Shown in pieces: positions 23,957 through 35,447 of a stretch of 64,000 bases of DNA. Positions within the stretch are counted from its first letter, which is position 1. Every line of letters starts with the position of its first letter. The stretch is from Plectosphaerella cucumerina (lineage: Eukaryota; Ascomycota; Sordariomycetes; Glomerellales; Plectosphaerellaceae). The stretch spans positions 1,798,001 through 1,862,000 of the forward strand of contig JAGPXD010000007.1 in the NCBI GenBank assembly GCA_020746995.1, given 5' to 3'. The notes beneath the pieces were generated by a model. That model was not told the origin of the DNA. It ran no database searches and saw nothing but the letters and a program-made list of their open reading frames with translations. A program made the translations under genes and the position numbers.

Positions 23957-25967
23957 CGACACCTCACGAGCTGTACCATTACGACAAACGACGAGGCGGA
24001 CCAGCCAATGTAAGAGACGACGCCCCGGCAAGCGAGCACATGCTGTCAGTCGCCACGGAAAGGGGGGGAGTTTGCGGGCATTCAGGCGTTGTTTGATATG
24101 ACGCATGCGTTTGACGATTTTGATTATTGGTGTCTTGATTACCTCCCAAGACCAAGAGGGGAGTTACACTCATCCCTGGGAGCAGGTGCATATATTGGGC
24201 GGATCTTTTTAGACTATTACCACTACTACTATCTATGGCGAGCGGGAGGAGAGGAGAGGGTGGCCAAGTTGAGCACTGGAACACAGGATGGGAGGACACG
24301 GCGGACCCGGGAAATACCCCTTTGACGCATGATTACTGCTCTTCTTAGCGATGGGAGGGTGGAGGCTGAATGGGCCAGATGCCCTCATATTTAACTCTGT
24401 TATATACCAATATGGTCTACGGACTTGTCTAAAGACGCTATTCGCGCCCACTTGTCTGTCTGTCTGTCATCTGAAGACTCCCCGGAGTGACCGATGCCCA
24501 GGATCGTGACGTCCCTGCCCCTGTTTGACAGGTGCCTCTCGCCTCCAGCTGAAATGGAACAGTCTCATCTGGAACATCATCTCTCGGCACTTTCTGACAG
24601 CATGGCCCCCCTCCCCTTCCCCGGGTCCCCACTGCATGAACAGTTCATGTCACATGCGATCGAAAACCCTCGTTCATCCTCGGAGCGTTTTCCTCGGGGA
24701 CCATCCCCCCTTGACCTGACGGGCTGCCTGCATTAGTCGGGTGAGCTGTACCGTCCCCGGGCGTTCGCGGGATGGATGGGGTGTGAGCGGGCTCGGGGAA
24801 GTGTGCATTTTGGGAAAGGTCGCTCCCCCCCTTTTTTTCTGGGCTGTCGCGGGGTTGGTTTGTGGAGGAGGGGTTCACTGCCGCGGTTTGGGGATCTCGT
24901 ATTGCGTAGAAGGGTCTATTGGCGATGGCTTGCGAAGGGCATGGGTGCAAATCTGACGTCGAGTGAGGATTTCTGGGAAATGGAGGCGGTGCCTCTGGTG
25001 GTGGTCATGGTGAGGCTGTGGATGGGATGTGAAACTTGTTGTGGTGGTGCTGTTCCTGAAGGGTAGATATCCCCGCGGGCGAGTGTCGCAGGAGACTCAC
25101 GCACAGTCCCTTGTCGGAGATGCCGTGGACTTTGAGATATGTGGACAGATATGGTGGAAGTTGAAGTTGGATGTGCCTCGAAGGATTTATGGTGATGGCA
25201 CTGCGCCGTGTTTTCTGACAACAATCAGAATTCGTACAGGTATATACGGCTAAGCATACCAGGCTTGTACAAAGATGTGGAAGTTTGAGGAAATGGTTTC
25301 CCATATTGCGCAGCTGGCTTTCCTTTTCCACAAATAGACCACCTCTAATACGTCGCGGGAGCAAATTTGTATGCTGCACATCTGCGCTGTCTTTGCAAAT
25401 AACTACCGACCTAGATCATATAGCTTGTGAAGACGTAAGCACAGGTCACATTTGTCTCGAGGGGCAAGTGTCACAGACACGCCGCCAAAGGCACTGAATA
25501 TAATGAGTTTGGTCTTCCAGTCGTGTGGGTTTCCAGTCTGGCGGTTCGCATCATGTACAACATTTACCCCAGACCTCTCATTCGAGACGATCTAGGAGCC
25601 AAACGACAGTATGTGCCAGAGAGTGCTATGACCGACCCATCAGAGTAGTCACGAGAATCAAGGGGACCCAGTCCTTCTGCAAAAGTCAGTCTTCGAGGAA
25701 GGCAAGATCCGAGGGAGAGTTAACAGCATAGCCCTCAGTTACATATCGTCTAGGCGTAAGATACCAGGCTTCCAGTCTTTTGGCTGAACACACCTCTGTC
25801 TTCAAGTATAGCCCAGCGTCAGATCATGTCCCTCTTAATAGCATTCAGAGCTATCCACCGACATTCAGAGCCCATGTATCATCACTTCCACAAACAGTCT
25901 CACTCGAGCCCTTGATCAACGCTTAATACGGAATAGACAAGTTCATTCCTTCGCTCTACTACCGCCC
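23957..25967. other. Gene-free 2.0 kb between convergent genes
   Basis: Lies between the ends of the bHLH gene and GET2, longer than two 3' UTRs need. From about 25200 to 25950 the base composition is noticeably more AT-rich than the surroundings. No coding exon or repeat structure could be supported. Confidence 0.4.
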
Positions 25968-27015
25968 TCACGCCCTAACCCACGTCGCGACACCCAGGAC
26001 AAAGACACAAACTAGAATATCCCGCCTCACGCTCGAAAACACCTGCCCATAGCGCAGCACCGTCTCAAGCCTCGTCTTCCACGGCTCCGGCAAGAACCCA
26101 GCCACCGTCCACGCAATACCCGCCCCCGCCGGCGGCTTCCCCCCATCAATCAGAAAGCGCGTCGTGATAAGCAGCGCCTCCGCCGTCGCAAACATCCAGA
26201 AGAACACCTCCCGTCCCTCCTCCATAGCCTCCACCTCCTCCAGCGCGTCGATCCCATCGCTCGTCGCAGCCGGGTACGCAAACGCCATGGCCGTGCGCTC
26301 GCGCTGCGCCTTGGCACCGCTGAAGCGCGTCGTCGAGGCAATGTACACGCCCAGCGCGAGGGCGAAGAGCGCGTGCACGAGGCGCCAGAGGTAGGCGGCT
26401 GACGAGGCCTTGGCGGGCTGTTGAGGCGTGCCCATCATGCCTGGGAAGCCCGCGGGGAATCCGGAGGGGAAACCGCCCGCGGCCCCGTCGGGCATGCCGG
26501 CGCCGGACATCATCTGCGAGAGCATCTGCATCATCGGGTCGTCTTGGGTGCCGGGGCCGGCGGCGAAGGGGTTGCCGGGAGTCTGCTGTTGCTGACCCTG
26601 GCCGGGAGCTTCGAAACCGAGCATCATCTGGCGCAGCTGGTCTTCGGAGATGGCGCTAGGGCCCATGGGTGGTCTGGCGGAGGCGGTCGCATCGGGACGG
26701 CGGGTCGTGGCCGGCTGGTAGAAGTGCTCGGAAATGTCGACTTCTTCGGGGTCGGCGTGTTCGGTAGGCGAGGTGGCCTTGGGAGCGGGAGATGCGGAGG
26801 GCGAGGGCTCCTCTGTTTATCCAGTGTCAGATCCTGCGCGGGGAACAGCTCGAAGTGCAAGCAGTCATACCTGGGGCTCGACCGCTGAGACCGTTGATCT
26901 TGTTCAGTCTCGCGGCGCCGCCTGCCTTGATTTTGGCCTCGCGGCGCTCCTTGCGCAGGCGGATCTGTTCGGCCGCGCGCTGGGCAGCTGCATCTTCGGG
27001 AGATTGTTCCGTCAT
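25968..27015 (-). CDS. get2: GET2, tail-anchored protein receptor subunit
   Basis: ER membrane subunit of the GET1/GET2 receptor that captures Get3 carrying tail-anchored proteins. Exons 27015..26871 and 26812..25968 (58-base intron) give 329 residues. The cytosolic N-terminus has the Get3-binding basic helix RLRKERREAKI at about residues 19-29, followed by the family block GGAARLNKINGLSGR. The spliced junction leads into ADPEEVDISEHFYQP and LRQMMLGFEAPGQ, both characteristic of fungal Get2. Three C-terminal transmembrane segments lie at roughly 188-210, 247-267 and 308-328. The start is the first ATG; the in-frame upstream codon at 27054 is only TTG. GET2 sits head-to-tail downstream of SEC31, another secretory-pathway gene. 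Confidence 0.93.
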
Positions 27016-27417
27016 GGCGCCGCGTGTTTGTCGGTGTTGGATGGAAGGTGTCAAGGTTGAGGTCGTAGGTAGGGTTCAAGTTGAGGGGTGGCCCGGCCCG
27101 CTACAGATTGATAGTTCCACGTCGTGTGCTTTGGCGGGTCCAGGTCTTCGAGTCGTCGCTTCCGAGTCCAGACCAGGGAAGTTTGGCCCCAGCTTATCTT
27201 ATCTCCCCAATTCACTCGTCATAATCACGACGCAGCTCAACCACCAACAATTCACCATGCCAAAGACGTGAAGGATTCGACGTTTGCTATTCATCTATAC
27301 TTGGAGTCGCACACCCTGGTCGTTTTGATGTCACGGCCGCTGCTCTGCCAGTCGCACGGCGGCCACATTGCCTGTTTGATCGGCTACCAACATCACCCCC
27401 TGAAAGTCCGGCTCCCC
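27016..27417 (-). promoter_or_regulatory. GET2 promoter with CTTATCTTATC motif
   Basis: The gap between SEC31's stop and the GET2 start, both leftward. It contains CTTATCTTATC at about 27194-27204 (+ strand), a double GATA-type site also seen upstream of other genes here. Confidence 0.45.
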
Positions 27418-30400
27418 TCAAGGAGTAGCCTTGCTCATGCTGATTAACCGCTTGACACCGACCTGTGTGCTTGTTAGCTTGGGCTGTATCTCTTGCAGGA
27501 AGGATAACTTACCATCCAGTTGCCGCACTCCTCCGTCTTGTCGCGCTGAATGTCGACCTGCATCCTCTGAGCCGCTTCGTAGTTCTTGGCCTGGATGGCG
27601 TCCGCAAGGAGCGTCAGCTGCTCGATCGTGTCGGGTTTGACCAGCTCCTCGTTGTTGAGGTGATCGAAGAGCAGGTTAAGGCGCTTCTGCGTGTCCTTGA
27701 CCTGGGGTCCGAACGAAGCGGGGGCTTTGCTAGCGACCCTTTGCATGTCAGACGACAGGATGTCTACGAGGCGCTGAGCACTGGCGGGGATGTGAGACCG
27801 GTCGCCTGCTGGGTGCCTGGGCGGCGCGGATGCCCGCGGCGGGGGAGGCGTCGCCCTCGCCATGGGGGGAGGACCGCCGCTCGAGGGAGGGGGGCCTGTA
27901 GGCGGAGGGCCCATTGGGGGAGGACCCGCGGACGGGGGCGGCGCCTGGTAGGGCGAGGGCGCGAACTGGCCCTGAGGAGTGCCTGCGGTCGGCGGCGGCG
28001 CGTACGGGTTCCGCGGGGGAGGCTGGCTGCCGGGAGGAGGTCCGGGAGGAGGCATCGAGCTGCCCTGCGGCGGCTGGCCAGAGAAGGACTGAGCGGACGG
28101 CGCAGGCGCGTAACGGTTCGAGGGAGGCGCGCCTCCGGGAGGAGCGCCGTAGGGTGACGCCGTCCGCGGGGGCATCTGCGGAATGTTCGGCGAGGGGATC
28201 GCCCCAGGCTGAGGAGTCGGGGGCGCATACGCGTTGCTGGCCGTCGAGGGAGGTCTTGGAGGACCACTTTGGAACGGTTGCGGCGGTCCGCCCTGGAAAG
28301 ACTGAGGCGGCCCGGCGAGCGGCGAGGTGACGCGAGGAGGAGCGGGACCCTTGGGAGGGGGAGGGGGGGTCGCGCCTGTGCGCTGGCCGTACGGGCCCTG
28401 GGGCGGAGGAGGTCCGGCGACAGGAGGCTGGTTGGAGTAGGGCGACGGGCCCGAGATGACCTTGGGTGTCGACCGCCGGGCCGGGGTGGCCTTGGCCACG
28501 ACAGGCACGTCGTTCCAGTTCTCCGTCGACTTGCTCTGGGAGCGGGGAGGGGCAGAGGGCGTAGGGTTCCTGGGCGGCGCGTTGAACTGAGGCGGGGGAG
28601 CTCCGTATCCGGCGCCCGGTTGTTGGTAGCCATGCTGGGGAGGCGCGGCCGACGGCGGCTGGTATCCGGACGGGGCGTAGGGGGTCGAGCCCGAGGAAGC
28701 GAACAGGTTGGGAGTAGGAGGCGCGTAAGGGTTGGCGGCCGCAGGCTGGGCCGGAGAGGGGGCTCCGTACGGGTTGGCGTTGGGCGGCTGTGCCGGCGAG
28801 GGAGCGGCATAGGGGTTGGGGGCGCCGAGGCCGGCCGAAGGGTTCGACCGAGCAGGCTGGTGAGGGAGAGCAGGGTGCGAAGCAGGGGCATGACGACCAG
28901 CCTGGCGAGTAGCGGCCGGCTGGGCAGCGGCGGGCTTCTGCGTTGCGAGTCTCAGCCTGTTGCGAGACACCTCGGCAGCAGGGTAGGTGGTGGGCAGGTA
29001 GTCGAGGTACTTCTGGGCGATGGCGAGCTGGCCGTGGGCGGCAATGATGTCGGCGTACTCGGTGTACTTGTCGTACAGGGAGGCGAGCTTCCAGCCCTCG
29101 GTAAGACCCTTCTCGCCGTCCTCGAACTTGGTGACCTGGCGGAAAATGGTGACCTTCTCGATAAAGTGCTGGAGAGAGCGGGCGTGGACGGAGAACGTCG
29201 AGTCGCCAGACGTCTCGTCGAGGCCCTTCTGCTCCGCCTCCTCAAGCTCAGAGATCCAGATCCCGACAACCTTCTCGAGCTTAGAGCCGACAAGGTAGCA
29301 GAACGAGGCATCCTTGCGGGATCCGTTCTCGAGAACACGGTCGCCGAGAGCCTCACACAGGTCGGGGAACTCCTGCGGGTCCGAGAACGTGCAGAGCACG
29401 GCCATCGTCTCCCTCCAGTTCTCGAGGTCAGCGTTGTAGACGACGTCCCAGAGGTTTTTCGCGATGACAGATCCAAGCAGGCGGATGTAGCTGGGGCGGC
29501 CCTCCTTGCGCGCCAGGTAGGCCGTCTGGACCTTCTCAACAAGCTCCTGGCCACCACAGTTGGCGACGAGGAAAGCGTCGGCAATCTTGTCCTCCTTGAG
29601 GCAGATATCAGTGGCCTTGGCAAAGTCGCCGAGGAGCAGGGCCTTGGTGATCTGCCTGTCGACGTCCGTGTCGTCGTCGCTGAGAAGATGGAAGGGGCTG
29701 TCGGTCTTGGCGCCCTTGGTGGCGGCGATGCCGCTCAGGAAGTCATCGCCCTCGTCCTCGCCGCCCTCACCCGGACCAAAGAAGCCGGACAGGCGCTTCT
29801 TATCCTCTTGCGGCTCGGTCTTCTCGTCGTCGGCAGCAGCGTCGCCGCTCTCGTCCTTCTGCTCGTCGGCCGCGCCGTTGATAATCTGGTCCTCATTGAA
29901 GCCGAGGTACTCGATGATCTGCTTCCTGGGGTTCTCGGCTGAAAGGGTCTCCATGACGAGCCAGTCGGACTTCTCCTCCTCCGAGGCAGCCTGCTCCTTG
30001 CGCGACTCGCAGATGCCGACGAGATCGCCAGACTGCAGCGACTCTTCGAATTTGCGGGTCGCATCCCCAACCTCAGTGTCGACGGAGAACTGAGAGATGA
30101 CGACCTTGGAGGCCCGCTGCTGCCCGGTCTGCTTGAAGACGATGAGCTTGCCGCCGAAGCCGAACGACGCACCAATGGGGCGCTGGTACCACTGGGGCGC
30201 CTTGGCCAGAGAGAATGACGCGCCCTGGGGCTGGGTCTGGGCCTGAGTAAAGAAGTCCTCGCCGTCCAGCTTCGTCTCCTGCTTTGCGGCATCCGTGGCC
30301 GATGAGTTGGTGTTCTGGAGCGTCTGGATGGCAATCTTGCCGTCAAAGCCTGCGGTGGCAGACAGGTTGGGGTTGTGCGGGTTGAAACGGGTGAGGAATG

Positions 30401-31366
30401 TCCAGTTGGTGACCTCGGGGAACTCGCCGTACTGCTCGCCTGTCTGCGGGTTCCACAGAAGGGTCCTGTTGTCCTTTCCGCAGGAGAGCAGAAGGTCGCT
30501 GTCCTGCTGGCACCACGAAAGGGAGAGAACGCCCTGCTCGTGACCCTTGAGGACGCGCTCAGGGGCATTCGAGTTCCTCAGGTCCCAGAGGAAGATGACG
30601 GGGTTGGAGTCGTCGGGTGTAGCTGTCAGAAGCTTGGTCGAGTTGTTGGGATCCCACGCAATGGCGCTGACGGCCTTGCGGCTGTTGTTCAGGGTCAGGG
30701 ACGCCTTCTTGGTCTTCAAATCCCAGACAGTAACGAAGCCGCCGTTGCCACCCGTGGCCAGGATGTGGGCAACCTTGCGGTTCCAGGCGACGCACTCAAG
30801 GTCGTCGGCGCGAGCGGCTGCGGTGCCGAGGCGGAAGGGGTTCTGGATGTCGTTGACGTCGTAGATGAACAGCTCGCCCTTTGCGCCGGCGGTGGCCAGG
30901 ATCTGAGGTCGGAGGGGGTTGAACTGCAGGGACTTGATGGGTCCCGTGTGCTTGGTGGTTCGTGACAGGAAGGCGTCGTCGGCGCCGGCGATGAGCTTCT
31001 CAGCATCCCAGAGGTCGAGGGAGCCATTTTCGAGAGCTCCAGCGATGATGCCCTTGGGGTGGTCCTCGTCGGCAGGGCCCCAGGCAATGTCGTAGAACCT
31101 GCAAGAACTCAACGTCAGAAGCTGTGCAAGAGCCACAAATTGACGGTCGATACCCACCTCGAGTCGGAGCTGATGCTGGCAATGGGCTGGAGCTCGACGC
31201 CCTGGTCCTGGATGTCGAGGTTGAGGTCCCACAGCTCGAGCTTTGTCTCGTCTGAAAAGTCGGCATCAACTGCGCCAGCGCGAGTACCGGTGACCAAGAG
31301 CGGCTTGCCAGCGCCGGGGGACCAGGCGAAGGCCCCCGTCCTGGGGATCTCTCGGAGGCGGACCAT
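27418..31366 (-). CDS. sec31: SEC31, COPII outer coat protein
   Basis: With SEC13, SEC31 forms the outer cage of COPII vesicles leaving the ER and stimulates Sar1 GTP hydrolysis through Sec23. Exons 31366..31158, 31098..27513 and 27462..27418 give 1279 residues, normal for fungi. Residues 1 to about 336 are a WD40 beta-propeller. An alpha-solenoid (ACE1 element, SEC13-binding blade and dimerisation) follows up to about 785. Residues 790-1156 are extremely Pro/Gly/Tyr-rich (APSPAQPPNANPYG and similar), the Sec23-contacting region. The helical C-terminal domain runs from about 1165. The last intron (49 bases) gives the family ending CGNWMVGVKRLISMSKATP. It diverges from the RRM gene across 553 bases. 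Confidence 0.96.
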
Positions 31367-31919
31367 GGTGGTGAGGGTCGCTTAGCCCGGGTGTTGGGCG
31401 GGCACACGAAGGGTGTTGGGATCGAGGGAAATTAATCGGTGTTGGATTCGACGAAAACACGCATTGGATGGAAAATACGAGTCTCGAGGACAAGGTTGCG
31501 CGCAGGTCTTGACTGCGTCGCTCGAAGCTGGGGGGGTTGTCCGTTGTTGGGTGGAACTGCTGCAGGTGTGGTCCTTGGACTTTATGATGCCAGATTGCCC
31601 ACAGTGGCAGGCCAGAGGTCGAGCTCCTGACCTTGGAGGCGGGCCGCCCCTGATGGCCTGGGCCGTGCACTTGCTGCCCCGAATTCCAGCCAGAGGGGCA
31701 GCACACAGCATCTGGCATCACGTGTGAGCGGGTGGGCGGGGGCTCAGGCGGGGCGCTGCTCAGCTTGCGCTTTGCTGAGTCATTCTAGGACTTGAGCAAG
31801 TGCCGCGCTTCACTCACAAGAGGTCCACGGGTGCGAAAGTCCATCAGACTGTGGATGAAGCCGGCCTGAACATCACCCATATAATCCACAACAACTCGAT
31901 ATCGATTTCCCAGCCCGCC
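31367..31919. other. Divergent promoter SEC31 / RRM gene
   Basis: 553 bases between two start codons. It contains a TGAGTCA AP-1-type site at about 31775 and C/T-rich leader sequence on the SEC31 side. No gene is seen. Confidence 0.45.
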
Positions 31920-32418
31920 ATGACTGACGCCGCCCGCTGGAAGTCGACGGTTCACGTCGGAGGCCTGGCCGCCATGGTCACCGCCGCCAATGTTCACGAC
32001 GCGTTCATCCCGTTTGGTGAGATCGTCGACGTCAACGTGCCCAAGAACGACAAGCCAAACAGCCCCGAGGCACACCGAGGATTTGCCTACGTTGAGTATG
32101 AAGACGTCGAAGATGCCAAGGAAGCCATCGACAACATGAATCAGTCAGAGTTCTTTGGCAGGACCATCAGCGTCTCGGCAGCCAAGGTGCCCAAGAGCGC
32201 CGAAGAGGGCCTGGGAAGCAAGAAGGCCGTCTGGGAGCAGGTACGTCTTACGTCAGTAAAGCTTCACACTGCTGCGGGGGCTGACATGACTACAGGACGG
32301 GTGGCTCGCTGAGCATGCTGCGGGTGAAGAGGACAGAATGGCTGAGGAACAGGCCAAGGCAGACGACCCCATGCAGGGACTGGAAGGGCTGGATGTCGCA
32401 GGGCCCAAGGCGCAATGA
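31920..32418 (+). CDS. RRM protein related to cyclophilin-33 (PPIE)
   Basis: Exons 31920..32240 and 32296..32418 (55-base intron) give 147 residues. An RNA recognition motif spans about residues 8-90, with RNP2 VHVGGL and RNP1 RGFAYVEY. The stretches AAFIPFGEI-like and IDNMNQSEFFGRTI closely resemble the RRM of the nuclear cyclophilin CYP33/PPIE, but no cyclophilin domain follows. The C-terminus is a short acidic helix ending in a Met/Gly/Leu motif. The protein probably binds RNA in the nucleus, perhaps with the spliceosome, as PPIE does; this is inferred from the domain. The stop of the MLRQ-like gene lies 244 bases downstream on the other strand. Confidence 0.9.
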
Positions 32419-32662
32419 TCTGAACAGACACGGCGGATGGGGTTTGTCATTTGGGCATAGCGATGGCGTTGAAAACGGGACTCATTCAATAAACATCATG
32501 TCTGCGGCTTGGCAAGCAATTGGAAGACATATAAAATGCAAAGTTTTTTTTCAACTTTAGCTGCCTGGCTGGCGACTGTCCGTCTGCTCGACAAGTACGG
32601 TCGATTCCCGCCTTCTAATGTAACACGATAGACCAAGCCCGCCGTTCCCTTCTCCGTACTGC

Positions 32663-33184
32663 TTAGTGGCTGCCCTCGGCGTGCCCGCTGCCGTGGTCAT
32701 CGCCCCGGGAACCCTGGCGCTTGAGACGGATAGTGCCATCGGTCATGAAGTGACGGAGCGAAGAGTAGCCGGCGGCGAGGATGGCGAAGCCAACGACGAC
32801 ACCTATATTCGTGTTAGTAGTCCGCAAGGTCGTCCTCAAGGCCGTAGACGATGCTTTGACGCACCGAGGGGGATAAGCTCGGGAGGGATCTTCCTCAGCT
32901 TGCGGAGTCTCTGGGAGACGGTGTGGCCTAGAATGACGATGGTAAGCGATCCGAAAGTTATCGCGGGGCGCGCTTCGATGGCGTAGAGGCTGTCGCAAGA
33001 CTCAATGGCTGGAGAGCGGGTGCGGACGTACCGACTTGGTCCTCGACCTACGCGTCACGTCATTGTTAGCTGATGCAGAACGTCGGCAGGGCGAGTGCGG
33101 GAAAAGTGGCCAACTCACGGGAACGGGAGCCATCCTGCGGATGGTAGGGCGGAAGGCCGCCCTCATCGCGAGAGTCGGACGCAT
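32663..33184 (-). CDS. MLRQ/NDUFA4-like mitochondrial subunit
   Basis: Four small exons, 33184..33119, 33047..33032 (16 bases), 32927..32865 and 32802..32663, give a 94-residue protein; introns are 71, 104 and 62 bases. The N-terminus MRPTLAMRAAFRPTIRR is a typical mitochondrial presequence. Then follow HTVSQRLRKLRKIPPELIPL and one membrane span (VVVGFAILAAGYSSLRHF), ending in a His-rich hydrophilic tail. This matches fungal proteins annotated as the MLRQ subunit of complex I; the animal relative NDUFA4 is now placed with cytochrome c oxidase. It is encoded back-to-back with COX12, which supports a respiratory-chain role. Which complex it joins is not decided by sequence. Confidence 0.82.
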
Positions 33185-33648
33185 CGTTGCGGTGAAAACA
33201 ACAAGGAGGGGAGTTGGGTCTGGGGGGTTGTATGCGGATTGGTTTCGGGGAGCGAACCAGCAAATGCGGGAAGTTGGCGAACGAACGGAGGCTCGGCTAC
33301 TTGACAGCGCCTCTGGTCATCAGCGGAAAGAGTGGAGGAAACGTACGGTTGGTAGCTGCGCTCGGCCCACCCCGAGACGCGGGCGCTCTGCTGACTGGGC
33401 TATTGGCGGGCTGGCAGCTGGAAAACCCGACAGCACCGCACTGGCAGCGCCGAGCAGTGCAGCTGCTTGCACCAGAACCTTTTCTGCCTCAGGCACAACT
33501 TCGGCTTCCCTCCAATCCGTCACCACCTGATTCTCATCATCCAAACGACAGACCTTCAATTGCGCCCCGGAACACGATCTCAACCCTCCCCCGCCACCAC
33601 CCAAAACACACCCGTAGCCCAGTCAATTGCCCCGAGCAAACCGCCAAA
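33185..33648. promoter_or_regulatory. Bidirectional promoter for two respiratory genes, CCAAT boxes
   Basis: 464 bases separate the MLRQ-like and COX12 start codons. ATTGG at 33238-33242 is a CCAAT box on the minus strand, 54 bases from the MLRQ-like ATG. CCAAT at 33512-33516 faces COX12, 133 bases from its ATG. CCAAT is the site of the HAP complex that controls respiratory genes; its use here is inferred. Confidence 0.5.
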
Positions 33649-34257
33649 ATGTCCGACGACCAGGAATCCGTCACCAAGCCCTTCAAGTTTGTCACTGGTA
33701 CGCCGAGAAATCCCTCTCGGGCCAATGGCCTGATCTTTTTGCCCTGAACCGCGGCTAACATTGATGACCTCGAACAGCTGGTACGATTGCACCCACGAAG
33801 CTCCCATGACGCCCGCGAACACGCCAATTGGGCCACCGAGACGTTGTTGCCGCTACTGGACCTCAGACCGACTGACATGAAACCTCGCGATTCACAGGCA
33901 CCGATGCTCGTTTCCCGAACATGAACCAGACCAAGCACTGCTGGCAGAACTACGTCGACTACCACAAGTGCATCAACGCCAAGGGCGAGGACTTTGCCCC
34001 CTGCCGCCAGGTACAACCGGCCTCCCCGCTGCGGCAGCGCATTGTTGAAGGAAGGGCCGCGACTGACATGTTTTCTGCACGTAGTTCTGGCTTGCCTACC
34101 GCTCCCTGTGCCCCTCCGGATGGTACCAACGGTGGGATGAGCAGCGAGGTATGGCACCACAACTCCCACTTGCGCAGGCGTGCCGCGCTGTGCCCTTGCA
34201 GATGACTGACCCTTGGTTACAGAGGCTGGCAACTTCCCCGTCAAGCTCGACGCTTAG
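33649..34257 (+). CDS. cox12: Cytochrome c oxidase subunit VIb (COX12)
   Basis: Small intermembrane-space subunit of complex IV. Exons 33649..33697, 33898..34010, 34085..34148 and 34223..34257 give 86 residues, as usual. The twin cysteine motif is visible after splicing: Cys-X9-Cys in HCWQNYVDYHKC and Cys-X10-Cys in CRQFWLAYRSLC, the form imported and oxidised by the Mia40 pathway. Flanking blocks TDARFPNMNQTKHCW and PSGWYQRWDEQRE are standard for the family. The first intron is 200 bases, the others 74. All exon phases agree with the protein. It shares its promoter with the MLRQ-like gene. Confidence 0.96.
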
Positions 34258-34586
34258 ATGTCGGCATGATGGCCGTGGTAGACTGAGCTCATCGGAAGCT
34301 GGACGGAGTGCTCGGGCAATTGTACTACTTCCCCCCCTTCCCCATGCGGGTGACACATATCAAATAGAGAACGGAGGTTGCGTCGTGCATTGGATATGCG
34401 CACGAGACTGTGATGCACTGATCCGGGCCGCGGGGGTTAACGCTGAGAAAGGCGCAGAGCCTGGTATCATTCAAATTCAAGTTGTCAAGACGCTTCCCAT
34501 GTAACTCCGTGCGCCACTTCCACGAAACCTACAAACTAGGGTCTGTCCCGCTCAGATGACCAGGCAGCCCGCCGGGGGACCAGCTC
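34258..34586. other. Intergenic: convergent 3' ends COX12 / SDE2
   Basis: 329 bases expected to hold both 3' UTRs. Nothing else is apparent. Confidence 0.5.
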
Positions 34587-35447
34587 CTACTTTTTCGCCG
34601 GCTCATCCTCATCGGAGCTCATGAACTCATCGTCCTCATCAAATCCAAAGAACGTACGAGGCTTTGCCTTTTGAGCCTTGTCAGTCTCTACCGGGGGCGT
34701 CGAGGCCTTGGATGAACCCTCGCCGGCATCGCCATCATCATCGTCCTCCTCTGAAGCGGCCTCATTGCTCTGCTCCGATGAGGCCGACGCCTGCGAGGTG
34801 CCGAGCATGTTGTCCCGGTAAGCACCCGACTTCATCGCAGCAAGCACGGCATCCCGCGTGCGCTCATTGGATTCCTCCTTGGCCTCCACCCAGGCACCGT
34901 CGAGCCTGCCTTTGCCGCCGTTCTTGATCTCGTCCTCCTTCTTCTCAGAGGCTTCCACAATCTGCTGCCACCGCTCGCGGCGCTTCTCCTTCTCCTTCTT
35001 GTCCATCTCAGGCTTGATAGCGAGGTACTCTGCAAGAGACTTGGCTTCGTTGACAGTCCTCAGCCTTCGTCCGTCCAGGTTTCGGCTCGATCCGTTGTCT
35101 TCGCCCTGGTTCCGCTTCTTCTTGGAGGACATGCGCCCGCCGGCAGCACGGAGCTGAGACCCGAAACCACCCTTGCCACCGCAGAGGGGCAGGGAAAGTC
35201 TGAGGGAGACGAAATCATCTTCCGGGCTTGAAAGAAGATCGCTCAGGGGTTGGTGCGACGTCGGCAGAAGTTCTCTGTTCGAGACAGTCGTGAGGATCAG
35301 CCTGCTGTCGGTGGCAGGCAAGCGGCTCTCCAGTCTTTGTCGCAGCTCAGAAAGCGATGTCGCAGAAGGTACGGGAAGCACCAGGGTCGGCGGCAGACCC
35401 AGACCGGCGAAGGTGCTGACGAATACGTTGATGTTCTTGGATGCCAT
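34587..35447 (-). CDS. sde2: SDE2, splicing and genome-stability factor
   Basis: Single-exon gene for 286 residues. The first ~89 residues form the Sde2 ubiquitin-like fold, ending in GGKGG at residues 90-94. In fission yeast, ubiquitin-specific proteases cut after the two glycines, and the released Lys-started fragment joins spliceosomes and helps excise particular introns. FGSQLRAAGGRMSSKKK after the cut site is the family signature. The rest is a charged helical segment (KEKEKRRERWQQIVE) and an acidic, disordered C-terminus. The ATG at 35447 is chosen because MASKNINVFV aligns with the family and the longer frame begins only at TTG. SNU66 at the right edge is another splicing factor. Confidence 0.93.
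   Translation of the reverse strand: MASKNINVFVSTFAGLGLPPTLVLPVPSATSLSELRQRLESRLPATDSRLILTTVSNRELLPTSHQPLSDLLSSPEDDFVSLRLSLPLCGGKGGFGSQLRAAGGRMSSKKKRNQGEDNGSSRNLDGRRLRTVNEAKSLAEYLAIKPEMDKKEKEKRRERWQQIVEASEKKEDEIKNGGKGRLDGAWVEAKEESNERTRDAVLAAMKSGAYRDNMLGTSQASASSEQSNEAASEEDDDDGDAGEGSSKASTPPVETDKAQKAKPRTFFGFDEDDEFMSSDEDEPAKK

Noticed and set aside
28269..29942. A 557-codon + strand open frame
   Set aside because: It is antisense to SEC31 and arises from the GC-rich third codon positions of that gene.
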